Shown one piece after another: positions 53,321-62,300 of a stretch of 64,000 bases of DNA. Source of the stretch: Petrocella sp. FN5 (GTDB lineage: Bacteria > Bacillota > Clostridia > Lachnospirales > Vallitaleaceae); the NCBI RefSeq assembly GCF_029210395.1, contig NZ_JARGDP010000002.1:54385-118384 (forward strand), read 5' to 3'. Under the pieces are notes generated by a model. It made no database searches and was not told the origin of the DNA. It saw nothing but the letters and a program-made list of their open reading frames with translations. The number at the start of each line of letters is the position of its first letter. Position 1 is the stretch's first letter. Both the position numbers and the translations under genes were made by a program.

Positions 53321-54094
53321 ATGAAAAAAATAGCAGGGTTAGGGATTGTCATAATTTTATTGCTGATGATTGTATTTAATGTAAAAGACGACAAGCAAAA
53401 TCCGGCTGAATTAATTGTTGCAAAACCGAGTGATGAGTCTGATTATGTGGATGAAAGTAATGTGGAAAATCCGGTAAATGAAGTTGTAGATGTACCACCG
53501 GTTGAGCCTAAAATGGAAGCGGTTATAAGTGAAATAGATGAAGCTATGCAGGCTGCCATGTTGGGCAAATCCTATCATGATAATGAGCATATTAAGTTCT
53601 CGGATTTAAGGTTGGTAAAAGTTGTTTATTACGGTTTCGATGATTTGGAGCATCAAGGCCAATTGATTGTACATAAAGAGATTGCTCAAAAAGTACTGGA
53701 TATTTTTGAGGATCTTCATAAAGCTTCATTTCCAATAGAAAAAATTGAATTGATCGATATTTATGATGGTGATGACAATTTATCGATGGTTAACAACAAT
53801 ACTTCGGCATTTAATTACCGCGTGGTTGAAGGCACGAGCAAACTTTCTAACCATAGTTATGGACTTGCTATCGACATCAACCCATTGGTTAACCCATATG
53901 TTACAAAAAACGGTGTGTATCCAGTAGAAGGGACCTCATATGTGGACAGGGAAGTTCCTGTTAAAGGCATGATTTTTAAAAATGACGTTTGTTATGAAGC
54001 CTTTGTTTCTAGAGGGTTTTCGTGGGGTGGTGACTGGAAAAACAGTAAAGACTATCAGCATTTTGATATTTATATAAAAGGTATAAATCAATAG
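53321..54094 (+). CDS. M15-family peptidoglycan peptidase (VanY/CwlK type), membrane-anchored
   Basis: This 257-residue protein has an N-terminal membrane anchor (about 4-21), an acidic proline-containing linker and a C-terminal M15 zinc peptidase domain (about 110-257). Zinc ligands are visible in SNHSYGLAIDINP (His and Asp, about 183-195) and YQHFDIYI (His near 247). The family removes D-alanine or cleaves L-Ala-D-Glu bonds in peptidoglycan. It is translationally coupled to ald; its ribosome site AAGGAGAAC lies inside that gene. Confidence 0.9.
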   Translation: MKKIAGLGIVIILLLMIVFNVKDDKQNPAELIVAKPSDESDYVDESNVENPVNEVVDVPPVEPKMEAVISEIDEAMQAAMLGKSYHDNEHIKFSDLRLVKVVYYGFDDLEHQGQLIVHKEIAQKVLDIFEDLHKASFPIEKIELIDIYDGDDNLSMVNNNTSAFNYRVVEGTSKLSNHSYGLAIDINPLVNPYVTKNGVYPVEGTSYVDREVPVKGMIFKNDVCYEAFVSRGFSWGGDWKNSKDYQHFDIYIKGINQ

Positions 54095-54224
54095 GATTTC
54101 AGCTTAGACTTGAATTTGACCATGATATTGGTATAATAATATTAGAATCAGTAAATGGTTAAAGAGTCAATACTTGACCTTACCATACATAGAAAACATT
54201 TATGAGGAAGATGGAGGCGTTAAT

Positions 54225-54890
54225 ATGTTTTGTTATCAATGCGGTAAAGAGTTAGAAGAGAATTCTGAATTTTGCACAAAATGTGGCGCAAAAACAGAAA
54301 AGCCAACTGGAAATTCAGCAGTTACAATGGCTGAAATGCAAGCAAATCAGGAAGAATCAGTCAATAGGTCACAATCTTCACCACAGCCAGCGCCGATACC
54401 GGTGCCGGTACCTGTTGTATCTCAATCACAATCACAGCCAGCACCAACACCACAGCCAGCACCAACACCACAGCCAACACCAACACCACAGCCAACACCA
54501 ACACCACAGCCAGCACCGGCGCCACAGCCAACACCAACACCACCACCAACGCCACAACCGACACCACAACCGACACCACCGCCTCAAGTCAACAATATGA
54601 ATCAACAACCGCATTATAATGCGGTCGGCGTTGACTTAAATGATAAAAACAATCAACCGATGACGGTTTTAGGGTGGTTAGGAACCTTCCTTGTTATGTT
54701 AATACCGCTGGTTAATATTATTATGGTATTTGTTTGGGCTTTTGGTTCCAATGGCAACCGAAGTAGAAAAACATTTTTCCAAGCGTATTTGATTCTTTTT
54801 GTTGTCTTTATCATATTAGGAATCGTTTTTGGATCAGCAATAGCACTATTAATTGGCTCCATGGTAGATGGTGGCAGTTATTATTATTAG
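54225..54890 (+). CDS. Zinc-ribbon membrane protein with proline repeats
   Basis: This protein of about 221 residues starts with a zinc ribbon (MFCYQCGKELEENSEFCTKCG, key residues C3, C6, C17 and C20). A long linker of PQPTPT-type repeats follows (about 60-125), then two hydrophobic helices (about 145-165 and 180-205). Such proteins are common in Clostridia and of unknown role. The repeat is coded by near-identical 18-bp units and may vary in number between strains. ATG 54225 has GATGGAGGCG upstream; an ATG at 54174 has none. Confidence 0.85.
   Translation: MFCYQCGKELEENSEFCTKCGAKTEKPTGNSAVTMAEMQANQEESVNRSQSSPQPAPIPVPVPVVSQSQSQPAPTPQPAPTPQPTPTPQPTPTPQPAPAPQPTPTPPPTPQPTPQPTPPPQVNNMNQQPHYNAVGVDLNDKNNQPMTVLGWLGTFLVMLIPLVNIIMVFVWAFGSNGNRSRKTFFQAYLILFVVFIILGIVFGSAIALLIGSMVDGGSYYY
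54436..54585 (+). repeat. 18-bp tandem repeat coding the proline-rich linker
   Basis: Units near CCAACACCACAGCCAGCA recur about eight times, coding PTPQPA or PTPQPT. The later units drift (CCAACGCCACAACCG). The compositional bias also creates long false reading frames in the other frames. Confidence 0.85.
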
Positions 54891-54922
54891 CATCCACTTT
54901 CAAAATACCAAAATTACGTAAC

Positions 54923-54961
54923 AAAAATCCGTAAGCATATTAAAATTGCTTACGGATTTTT
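54923..54961. terminator. Bidirectional terminator
   Basis: AAAAATCCGTAAGCA (54923-54937) pairs perfectly with TGCTTACGGATTTTT (54947-54961) between the convergent zinc-ribbon and sortase genes. Confidence 0.92.
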
Positions 54962-54980
54962 TATTATCATCTATTGCGGA

Positions 54981-55700
54981 TTAATCTTCTATGATTTCAA
55001 GGGCATGAACGAATAGACGCCCGTCATTAACATCATAATTGCATGTGATTAATGATAAGATGCGATCTGTTGCCTTTGGATGAAGGTCATAATCAAGACT
55101 AGATTTATCCTTAAGTTTTTTGAAAAACAGTTCAATGTCTGATGTGGAAAAATCGGTTTGGATGATTTCGGTATCCGCTTTGGCATAATAACTGGAGAAC
55201 ACATGGTATTTGCGAAGACCGTATAAATCGTGTACATAAATGATTGGATTGGTAAGGGCAAAATCATAATCTAAATACAAATCCAATTGTCCAAACATAG
55301 AACCGTTTTTCATATTGTGGCCATAGATTAAGGTATGCTGATCGAAGCCAAAACCAAAATTGCGATAATCCATGAAGATGCTTCCTGCATCAGCCGGTTG
55401 TTGTTCGAAGTTCTTGTTAAGATAAAAATCATTGTCAGGACCTTTGACTACAGGGTAATCAATCGTAGTGTTCTCTATTTGAATCCATCCAACATAATCT
55501 TTGTTTTTATTTAGAAAGTCTATGCTTGGATTTGATCGAATCTGAAAAAAATCATTATTAGTCTCGACGATAGCAAATTGTGAAACTTCATCAATGGATT
55601 CTGGAGGCTTTAATGTAAACGTTTCTAGGGGACTTGTAAGGGTTAAATTAATTAGAACAATCATAAGAAGTATTGAAAGTCTAATGAGGTTAAATAGCAT
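54981..55700 (-). CDS. srtB: Class B sortase
   Basis: This 239-residue sortase has an N-terminal membrane anchor (about 3-22). Its catalytic domain has WIQIENTTIDYPVVKGPDN (about 78-96), the histidine in LIYGHNM (about 128), the cysteine in SLITCNYD (about 218) and the arginine in DGRLFVHA (about 227). The long helix before the catalytic cysteine marks class B. It would attach surface proteins to the wall. It is divergent from a FAS1 surface protein with a VPKTG signal, the likely substrate, and both promoter regions carry related dyads. Confidence 0.93.
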   Translation of the reverse strand: MLFNLIRLSILLMIVLINLTLTSPLETFTLKPPESIDEVSQFAIVETNNDFFQIRSNPSIDFLNKNKDYVGWIQIENTTIDYPVVKGPDNDFYLNKNFEQQPADAGSIFMDYRNFGFGFDQHTLIYGHNMKNGSMFGQLDLYLDYDFALTNPIIYVHDLYGLRKYHVFSSYYAKADTEIIQTDFSTSDIELFFKKLKDKSSLDYDLHPKATDRILSLITCNYDVNDGRLFVHALEIIED

Positions 55701-55720
55701 GTAATCACCACCTTTTACTA

Positions 55721-55750
55721 ATTATATCACGAATTGAAATATAAATGCAA
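55721..55750 (-). promoter_or_regulatory. Sortase promoter with imperfect operator-like dyad
   Basis: On the minus strand TTGCAT (55750-55745) and TATAAT (55726-55721) are 18 bp apart. The overlapping ATATCAC-GAATT-GAAATAT (55724-55742) is an imperfect copy of the dyad in the divergent promoter. Confidence 0.5.
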
Positions 55751-55757
55751 ATATATT

Positions 55758-55772
55758 TGAAAATAATTATCA
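55758..55772. promoter_or_regulatory. Near-consensus Fur box
   Basis: TGAAAATAATTATCA matches the 7-1-7 Fur consensus TGATAATNATTATCA at all but one defined position. It lies between the two divergent promoters, just upstream of the -35 box of the FAS1 gene. Confidence 0.55.
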
Positions 55773-55779
55773 ATAACCC

Positions 55780-55808
55780 TTGACAGATATCACGTAAAGT
55801 GATATATT
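55780..55808 (+). promoter_or_regulatory. FAS1-gene promoter with operator-like dyad in the spacer
   Basis: TTGACA (55780-55785) and TATATT (55803-55808) are 17 bp apart. ATATCAC-GTAAA-GTGATAT (55787-55805), a perfect 7-bp inverted repeat, fills the spacer. This is a classic position for a repressor. Confidence 0.75.
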
Positions 55809-55945
55809 TAAATCAACTTAAAGATGGTTAAAAACTAAAACGAACAGATAAATTTTTGCATACAATCTATCTAAAGTTAAGTCACTTAGTTCTAACACCA
55901 TAACCAACAATCATAAAAATCAAGTATTTATAGGAGGTTAACAAT

Positions 55946-57022
55946 ATGAAGAAAATAGCAAGTTTATTAATGGCACTCATGATGGTTTTTAGTTACACAC
56001 CAGTAATGGCAGCAGAGGGCGATATCGTCGATGTGGCTGTCAATAATGGTTCATTTACAACCCTGGTTGCAGCACTCACAGAGGCAGAACTTGTAGGTGC
56101 CCTACAAGGCGAAGGTCCATTTACAGTTTTTGCGCCAACAGATGCGGCTTTTGAAAAATTACTTAATGGATTAGGTATTACAGCAGGCGATTTACTTGCA
56201 CATCCTGATTTGAGTAAAGTACTTTTATATCATGTGGTAAGTGGTCAAGTACTTAGTTCAGATTTGAGTGACGGCATGATGGCTCCAACTTTAAACGGCA
56301 ATAATATTACTATAGATTTAAAAGACGGTGTGAAGATTAATGATGCAAATGTTGAAGCAGCAGATGTTTCAGCTACCAATGGTGTTATTCATGTTATTGA
56401 TACAGTACTTATTCCAGCTGATTTTGTTTTAAGTCAACCTGAACCAGCAGAAGTGACAGCCCCTGCAGCAAATCCTAGTATCGTTGAAATAGCACTAGGT
56501 AACGACGACCTCAGTATGCTGGTAGCATTGTTGCAAAAAGCCGGACTCGTTGAAGCATTGATGGCAGATGGTCCTTTTACAGTATTTGCACCAACCAATG
56601 CAGCTTTTGAATCATTACTGTCTCAATTAGGTATTTCAGCAGAAGCATTAATGGCACAGCCAGATTTAAGTAAAGTTCTTCTCTACCATGTCATAAGTGG
56701 ACAAGTGCTTAGTACCGATTTGACTGAAGGGCTTAGGGCAGGGACTTTAAATGGCAATGATGTTGTAGCTTCATTAAGTGATGGTGTTAAGATTAATACT
56801 TCAAATGTTATTGCGGCAGATATCATGGCCAGCAACGGCGTGGTACATGTTATTGATCAAGTATTAGTGCCTTCAGATTTCACCCTTTCAGAGGTAAATC
56901 AGGAAGCAACAGAGGTTCCCAAAACAGGAGAAACCAATATTTTAGGTCTAAGTCTTTTAGGTGTTTCATTTGTCATAGGATCATATGCGTGGGCTAGAAG
57001 AAGTAAAAAATCCAAAGCCTAG
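55946..57022 (+). CDS. Cell-wall-anchored protein with two fasciclin (FAS1) domains
   Basis: This 358-residue surface protein has a signal peptide (about 1-23, cleavage at MAAEG) and two FAS1 domains (about 25-150 and 172-315). They are clearly duplicated: FTVFAPTDAAFEKLL and FTVFAPTNAAFESLL, LLYHVVSGQVLSS and LLYHVISGQVLST. It ends with a sorting signal: VPKTGE (about 325), a hydrophobic helix and the basic tail RRSKKSKA. FAS1 domains mediate adhesion. The neighbouring class B sortase probably anchors it. The start follows TAGGAGGTTAACAAT. Confidence 0.93.
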   Translation: MKKIASLLMALMMVFSYTPVMAAEGDIVDVAVNNGSFTTLVAALTEAELVGALQGEGPFTVFAPTDAAFEKLLNGLGITAGDLLAHPDLSKVLLYHVVSGQVLSSDLSDGMMAPTLNGNNITIDLKDGVKINDANVEAADVSATNGVIHVIDTVLIPADFVLSQPEPAEVTAPAANPSIVEIALGNDDLSMLVALLQKAGLVEALMADGPFTVFAPTNAAFESLLSQLGISAEALMAQPDLSKVLLYHVISGQVLSTDLTEGLRAGTLNGNDVVASLSDGVKINTSNVIAADIMASNGVVHVIDQVLVPSDFTLSEVNQEATEVPKTGETNILGLSLLGVSFVIGSYAWARRSKKSKA

Positions 57023-57070
57023 GTTTATAGCCCTAGTTAATAGTAAACAACATGTAACTTGACCTTTTAG

Positions 57071-57132
57071 CCATAGCATTATAAGAAAACCATCTTACGC
57101 AAGATTTGGACGTAAGATGGTTTTTGCTATGG
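57071..57132 (+). terminator. Terminator after the FAS1 gene, nested inverted repeats
   Basis: AAAACCATCTTACG (57086-57099) pairs with CGTAAGATGGTTTT (57111-57124), followed by T. An outer repeat, CCATAGCA (57071-57078) with TGCTATGG (57125-57132), encloses it. Confidence 0.85.
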
Positions 57133-57151
57133 AAAATTATTGAAACACACA

Positions 57152-57181
57152 TTGTCACTTTTATAAGAAAAGTGTTATAAT
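57152..57181 (+). promoter_or_regulatory. Promoter of the ZIP transporter gene with a dyad in the spacer
   Basis: TTGTCA (57152-57157) and TATAAT (57176-57181) are 18 bp apart. CACTTTT-ATAAG-AAAAGTG (57156-57174) is a perfect 7-bp inverted repeat between them, a likely operator for a metal-sensing regulator. Confidence 0.65.
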
Positions 57182-57223
57182 CATAGCAGACATAAATATT
57201 TTGCTTTATTTGGAGGACAATAT

Positions 57224-58081
57224 ATGGATTATTCGTGGCAAACGGTTATGTTTGCATTTGCCTTAACCTTATTTGCAGGTTTATCGACAGGCATAGGAAG
57301 TGTACTTGCTTTTTATACAAAACAGACCAATAAAAAGTTTCTTTCATTAGCTTTAGGCTTCTCAGCAGGTGTTATGATTTATGTATCATTCATAGAGATA
57401 TTTCCAAAAGCAAATGAATCATTATCCGAAGTGGTCGGCGAAACTGGCGGACTATGGCTGACAACAATTGCATTTTTTGGCGGAATCGCTTTGATTGCTC
57501 TTATTGATAAGTTGGTGCCAAGTTATGAGAACCCTCATGAGGTACATGATTTATCAGAAATAGAAGCCTTAGATGATTTAGTTGAAAAAGAAGGCTATAA
57601 ACCACCTAAGATTAAAGTGAAAGAAGATAAGAATCTATTGCGTATGGGACTTTTTTCTGCTCTGGCCATTGCGATTCATAACTTTCCGGAAGGCATGGCT
57701 ACATTTTTTGCAGCTCTTGAAAATCCTACATTAGGTATCAGTATTGCTATAGCGATTGCTATTCATAATATACCTGAAGGGATTGCCGTATCAGTACCTA
57801 TATATTTTGCTACAGGTGATAAGAAAAAGGCATTTAAATTATCTTTTTTGTCAGGTCTTTCAGAACCGGTAGGTGCAATTGTCGGTTATTTCTTATTGCT
57901 TAGGATATCTAGTGATTTAATGTTTGGCATTATTTTTGCAGGTGTTGCCGGAATTATGGTCTATATATCCTTAGATGAGCTTTTGCCAACAGCTGAAAAG
58001 TATGGAGAACATCATATAGCCATTTATGGATTAATTGGTGGCATGGCAGTTATGGCACTAAGTTTAGTCATGCTTGCCTAA
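57224..58081 (+). CDS. zupT: ZIP-family metal transporter (ZupT type)
   Basis: This 285-residue membrane protein has about eight helices and the paired metal-site helices HNFPEGMATF (about 151) and HNIPEGIAVS (about 180), which coordinate zinc or other divalent ions during import. A short histidine/acid-rich cytosolic loop (about 103-130) is present, as in other members. SGLSEPVGA follows (about 213). It could bring in zinc, iron or manganese. The start follows TTGGAGGACAATAT. Confidence 0.94.
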   Translation: MDYSWQTVMFAFALTLFAGLSTGIGSVLAFYTKQTNKKFLSLALGFSAGVMIYVSFIEIFPKANESLSEVVGETGGLWLTTIAFFGGIALIALIDKLVPSYENPHEVHDLSEIEALDDLVEKEGYKPPKIKVKEDKNLLRMGLFSALAIAIHNFPEGMATFFAALENPTLGISIAIAIAIHNIPEGIAVSVPIYFATGDKKKAFKLSFLSGLSEPVGAIVGYFLLLRISSDLMFGIIFAGVAGIMVYISLDELLPTAEKYGEHHIAIYGLIGGMAVMALSLVMLA

Positions 58082-58086
58082 AACTT

Positions 58087-58120
58087 AACTCGGAGCGGAT
58101 TACGCCCTCCGAGTTTTCTT
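58087..58120 (+). terminator. Terminator of zupT
   Basis: AACTCGGAG (58087-58095) pairs with CTCCGAGTT (58107-58115), followed by TTCTT. Confidence 0.85.
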
Positions 58121-58142
58121 GTATTTGTTAAGGGGAGATGAG

Positions 58143-59309
58143 ATGAAGATATTACATACAGGGGATTGGCATATTGGTAAGTTGGTCCATGGTATTCATA
58201 TGACAGAAGATCAAAGATACCTGCTTGACCAATTAATGGATCTGATAAAACAAGAAAAACCGGATGTTATGATTATTGCCGGTGATATATATGATCGTTC
58301 AATACCACCAGTTGAAGCGGTAGAACTTCTAGACAGCTTTTTTTCTGAAGCTGTTTTGACACATGAGTTGAAGATTATTGCCATTGCAGGTAACCACGAC
58401 AGCTCTGATCGCTTGGGATTTGCCAGTCGATTGCTAACAGATCAGGGGCTTCATATTCATGGAAACATAGAAAAAGATATGAAGCCAATCCTCATAGAAG
58501 ATGCAAGTGGGCCGGTTTATTTTTATCCGATTCCTTATGTAGAGCCAGCAATTGTGCGAGCAATATATAATGACGATGACATCAAAGATCATGATACAGC
58601 CATGAAAAAGATAATCTCAGATATTCATGCCAATAAACCTAGTACCGGTCGACATATATGCATTGCTCATGGCTTTATTATGGGCAGTATGGAACCTGAA
58701 ACAAGTGAATCTGAAAGACCCTTATCCATAGGTGGCTCTGAGCATGTGGATGTTCATTATTTTGAGGGCTTTGATTATGTGGCATTAGGCCATTTGCATA
58801 AACCACAGAAGGTCAAATATGAACACATACGTTATGCAGGTTCTTTGCTCAAATACTCTTTTTCAGAGGCCAATCAGAAAAAATCTGTTACCATGGTAGA
58901 TATGGATGCTAAGGGCAGTTTAGATATAAGGCAAATCAGTTTAAAGCCCTTAAAAGACATGAGAATTATTAAAGGTAAGCTTGGAAAACTAATGGACTCT
59001 AAAATATATGCAGATACAAATACAGAGGACTACATAATGGCAGTATTAACAGATCGAGGGGCGCTTATGGATGCTATTGGAACACTTAGATCCATATACC
59101 CTAATATCTTAAAACTAGAAAGAGAAGTCTTTGAAAGAGAAGCTGGTTTGATGCAAACATCGGCAGGTCAAGCGTTTGCGAAGAAAAGCATATTGGCCTT
59201 GTTCGGGGAGTTCTATGAAAATGTCTCTGCAGAGGCATTCACAGAAGAAAAGCAAGATGTGATTGCATGCATAATGGACGCTCTAAAACAAGAGGGGAGG
59301 GCGTTATAA
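58143..59309 (+). CDS. sbcD: Exonuclease SbcD (Mre11 homologue)
   Basis: This 388-residue nuclease has the metallophosphoesterase motifs HTGDWHIGK (about 5-13), IAGDIYDRS (about 47), IAGNHDS (about 84), CIAHGFI (about 177) and ALGHLHKPQ (about 215), then the SbcD C-terminal domain. With SbcC it cleaves hairpins and double-strand ends. ATG 58143 has GGGGAGATGAG upstream, and the text MKILHTGDWH is the usual N-terminus. Its TAA shares a base with the ATG of sbcC. Confidence 0.95.
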   Translation: MKILHTGDWHIGKLVHGIHMTEDQRYLLDQLMDLIKQEKPDVMIIAGDIYDRSIPPVEAVELLDSFFSEAVLTHELKIIAIAGNHDSSDRLGFASRLLTDQGLHIHGNIEKDMKPILIEDASGPVYFYPIPYVEPAIVRAIYNDDDIKDHDTAMKKIISDIHANKPSTGRHICIAHGFIMGSMEPETSESERPLSIGGSEHVDVHYFEGFDYVALGHLHKPQKVKYEHIRYAGSLLKYSFSEANQKKSVTMVDMDAKGSLDIRQISLKPLKDMRIIKGKLGKLMDSKIYADTNTEDYIMAVLTDRGALMDAIGTLRSIYPNILKLEREVFEREAGLMQTSAGQAFAKKSILALFGEFYENVSAEAFTEEKQDVIACIMDALKQEGRAL

Positions 59310-62300
59310 TGCGACCCATCAAACTAACGATGACCGCTTTCGGTCCATATAAGCACAAGGAAATAATTGATTTTGGTGAGTTAGGACATAAGAAATTATT
59401 TTTGATTACTGGGCCGACAGGTTCGGGCAAGACCACAATTTTTGATGCTATAAGTTTTGCTGTGTATGGTGAATGTAGTGGTCATATGCGTACAGCAGAA
59501 AGTCTGAGAAGTCAGTTTTCAGAGAGGGATCTATTAACAGAAGTTGAACTTGAGTTCGAACTTAGAGGTAGAAAATACCACATCCATCGTATACCTAAGC
59601 AGGATAAGCCAAAAAAAAGAGGTGAAGGGACAACGGAACAAAAACCGGAAGCCTTTCTGACCATCTTTAATCAAGAACCAAAAACCATTATTGTGGGTGT
59701 TATATCGGTTAATGAAAAAATTGAATCTCTACTGGGTATCAATGCAGAACAATTCAGACAAATCATGATGATTCCACAAGGAGAGTTTCAAAAACTATTA
59801 ACATCGACCAGTGAAGAAAGGGAAAGTGTCCTTAGGCAACTCTTTGATACAAGTATGTATAGTTTATTTCAAAACCGCCTTGAAGCAAAATCAAACATGT
59901 TAATGAATAGCATTAAGAGAGATAGAGAAATCAGAGACCATGATATCACCAACATAGATTGGGCCAATCATGAAGACTTAGGTAAGATGATACAGGCAAA
60001 TGATAAGCCGATTGAAGAGATTCTTAAATGCGTAGAAGAGTTGAACTCTAAGGATCGGTTAGAGTTAGACCACTTAGAAGAAGAAATAAGTATGCAAAGT
60101 CAAGCTCTTGAAAATGAGATTGAAAGACGTGAAAAGGCCAAAGAAATCAACAAAAAGATAGAAGAAAGAAAGAGGATTCAGGAAGTTCTTGATGAAGAAA
60201 AAATAAAAATACCAGTAATAAAAGCTTTAAAAGACCAGGTTAAGCAAGCTATGGAGGTTCAAGCCCTTGAGCCTTTGGAAGAGAATATTAATACTATAAA
60301 AGAGGATCTGGCTAACAAGAGAGATGCCTATAAAAAATCAGCTCACAAAATAAGAACCCTTCAATTACAGTTAGATGCTGCATTTAAACTTTATGAAGAA
60401 GAAACTTCGAGTAGAAGAAAAGATGAACGACGCAGTCAGTCTGAGGTATTGATGCGGCTGAGATCATACGAAGATAAGGTAAAAAGTCTTAAGACCTTAG
60501 AAGACAAGGTTAAGGAGACAGAAGTTGCATTAAAACGTTTAGAGGAGCAAGTGCAAAAGCACAAGGATTTCTTGTCTTTGACTCACAAAGAGGTCGATCA
60601 CCTTAGTCTGGAAAAGGAAAAAGCAGATAAAGCAAGGCTTGATATAGTAGAAAAAAGAGCAGAACTGGAAAAGATAAAAAAAGAAAAAAGTGATCTTAAA
60701 AAAATCATTGAGCTTCAAAGTGAGATCCTAAAGGAAAAAGAACAATATGAAAAAGAGAAAAATGAGCGGGATATCCTGAGTCATACCTTATTAGGTCTTG
60801 AAAAAAACTATGACAATAACTATCAAGAATTTCTACAAAATATGGCAGCCATATTTGCCAGAGACCTAGAAGATGGACGACCATGTCCGATATGTGGAGC
60901 TAAGGAACATTTGGAGTTAGCCACTTTTAGTGGAAAAGAAGTAACAGAAGAAGCTATCAAAGCTCAGAGAGAAGAAGTAAAAGTCTATCAGGAGCGTTTG
61001 AATGTAATAAACAACAAAATGAGTGTATTAGAAGAACGCCTAAGTAAAACCAAGTCTACATATCACGAAAGTATTCAAAGCTTATCTAAAAACATGTTTG
61101 TACAAATTCAAGGAATGTGTCTTGAGGATGAGAAAAACTATTTTTATACAGAGCTAAAGTTACGTGAAGATGCACTTTTAAGTAAACAGATGGAAATGGC
61201 ATCCATAGAGAGATTGGCAGAAAAGTCAGTTACGATAGCTGAGGATATCAAAAAGAAAAAGTTGGCAACCCAGCAAACAGAGATCCTAAAAGAGCAAGTG
61301 GACATAGAGATTCTTAAGATGAGCAGTCAAAGGATCGAGAAGCAGTCTAATCTTAAATATATATATGATGAGGTGCCTAAAGACTTAAGAAATCTTAAGA
61401 CCTTAATGGAAGCCATAGAAGAACAAGAGAAACTTGTCCAAAAAATGGAAAATCAATTAGAGACAGCAAAGAATAATTATGATCAATTGAAAGAAGAAAG
61501 GTTGACCATTGAAACAAAGAAGCAGCAATATAATATAGACATCGTTTTTTTAACACAGCGCTTAAAGGAGGAAGAAGGCACTTTTTTTCTTAAGCTTCGA
61601 CAAAAAGGATTTGAAAAGATTGAAGACTATTTCAAGGCGAAAATGCCTCAAGAAGACATAGAAAATCACACAATAACAATTGAGAATCATGCAAAGCGGC
61701 TTCATAGTCTTTCAGAAAGCCTTGAGATGTTGAAGCTTCAAACGAAAGATCTGCAGGCAACAGACATGGCAAGCTTTGAAAAAACTATAGAGACATTACG
61801 CCAAAATACCAAAGTTATTGTGAACCGGAAGGGTGTCGTTACCGGTAGAATCAAAAATAACACTATGATGCTAGAACATATAAAAGATCTAAATCAAAAG
61901 ATAAGAAATGAGGAAGAAGAACATCAGGTTTTAGGTCATTTATCCAATATAGCTAGAGGTAATAATACTTATCGAATTACATTTGAGCGTTATGTTTTGG
62001 CGGCATTTCTTGAAGATATTATTGTGGCAGCAAACCAACGCTTGACTCAGATGACGGATGGTAGATATCTCTTATCTAGAACACAAGAACTGCAAAGACG
62101 AAATGCAAAAGGTAGCCTAGAGTTAGAAGTCTATGATCATTATACAGGTATGAACCGGCATGTAAAAACTTTATCCGGTGGTGAAGGTTTTATGGCATCT
62201 CTTTCGATGGCGCTTGGTTTGGCCGATGTGGTTCAATCCTATGCCGGTGGTGTACAACTTGATACCATGTTTATTGATGAAGGATTTGGAACACTGGATC

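Noticed and set aside
54436..54585. CRISPR-like array
   Set aside because: The units are contiguous 18-bp coding repeats without spacers.
54283..54614. Long open frames in other frames and on the minus strand over the proline repeats
   Set aside because: They arise from the low-complexity CCA-rich repeat; the translations are His/Gln/Arg or Val/Leu/Trp runs.
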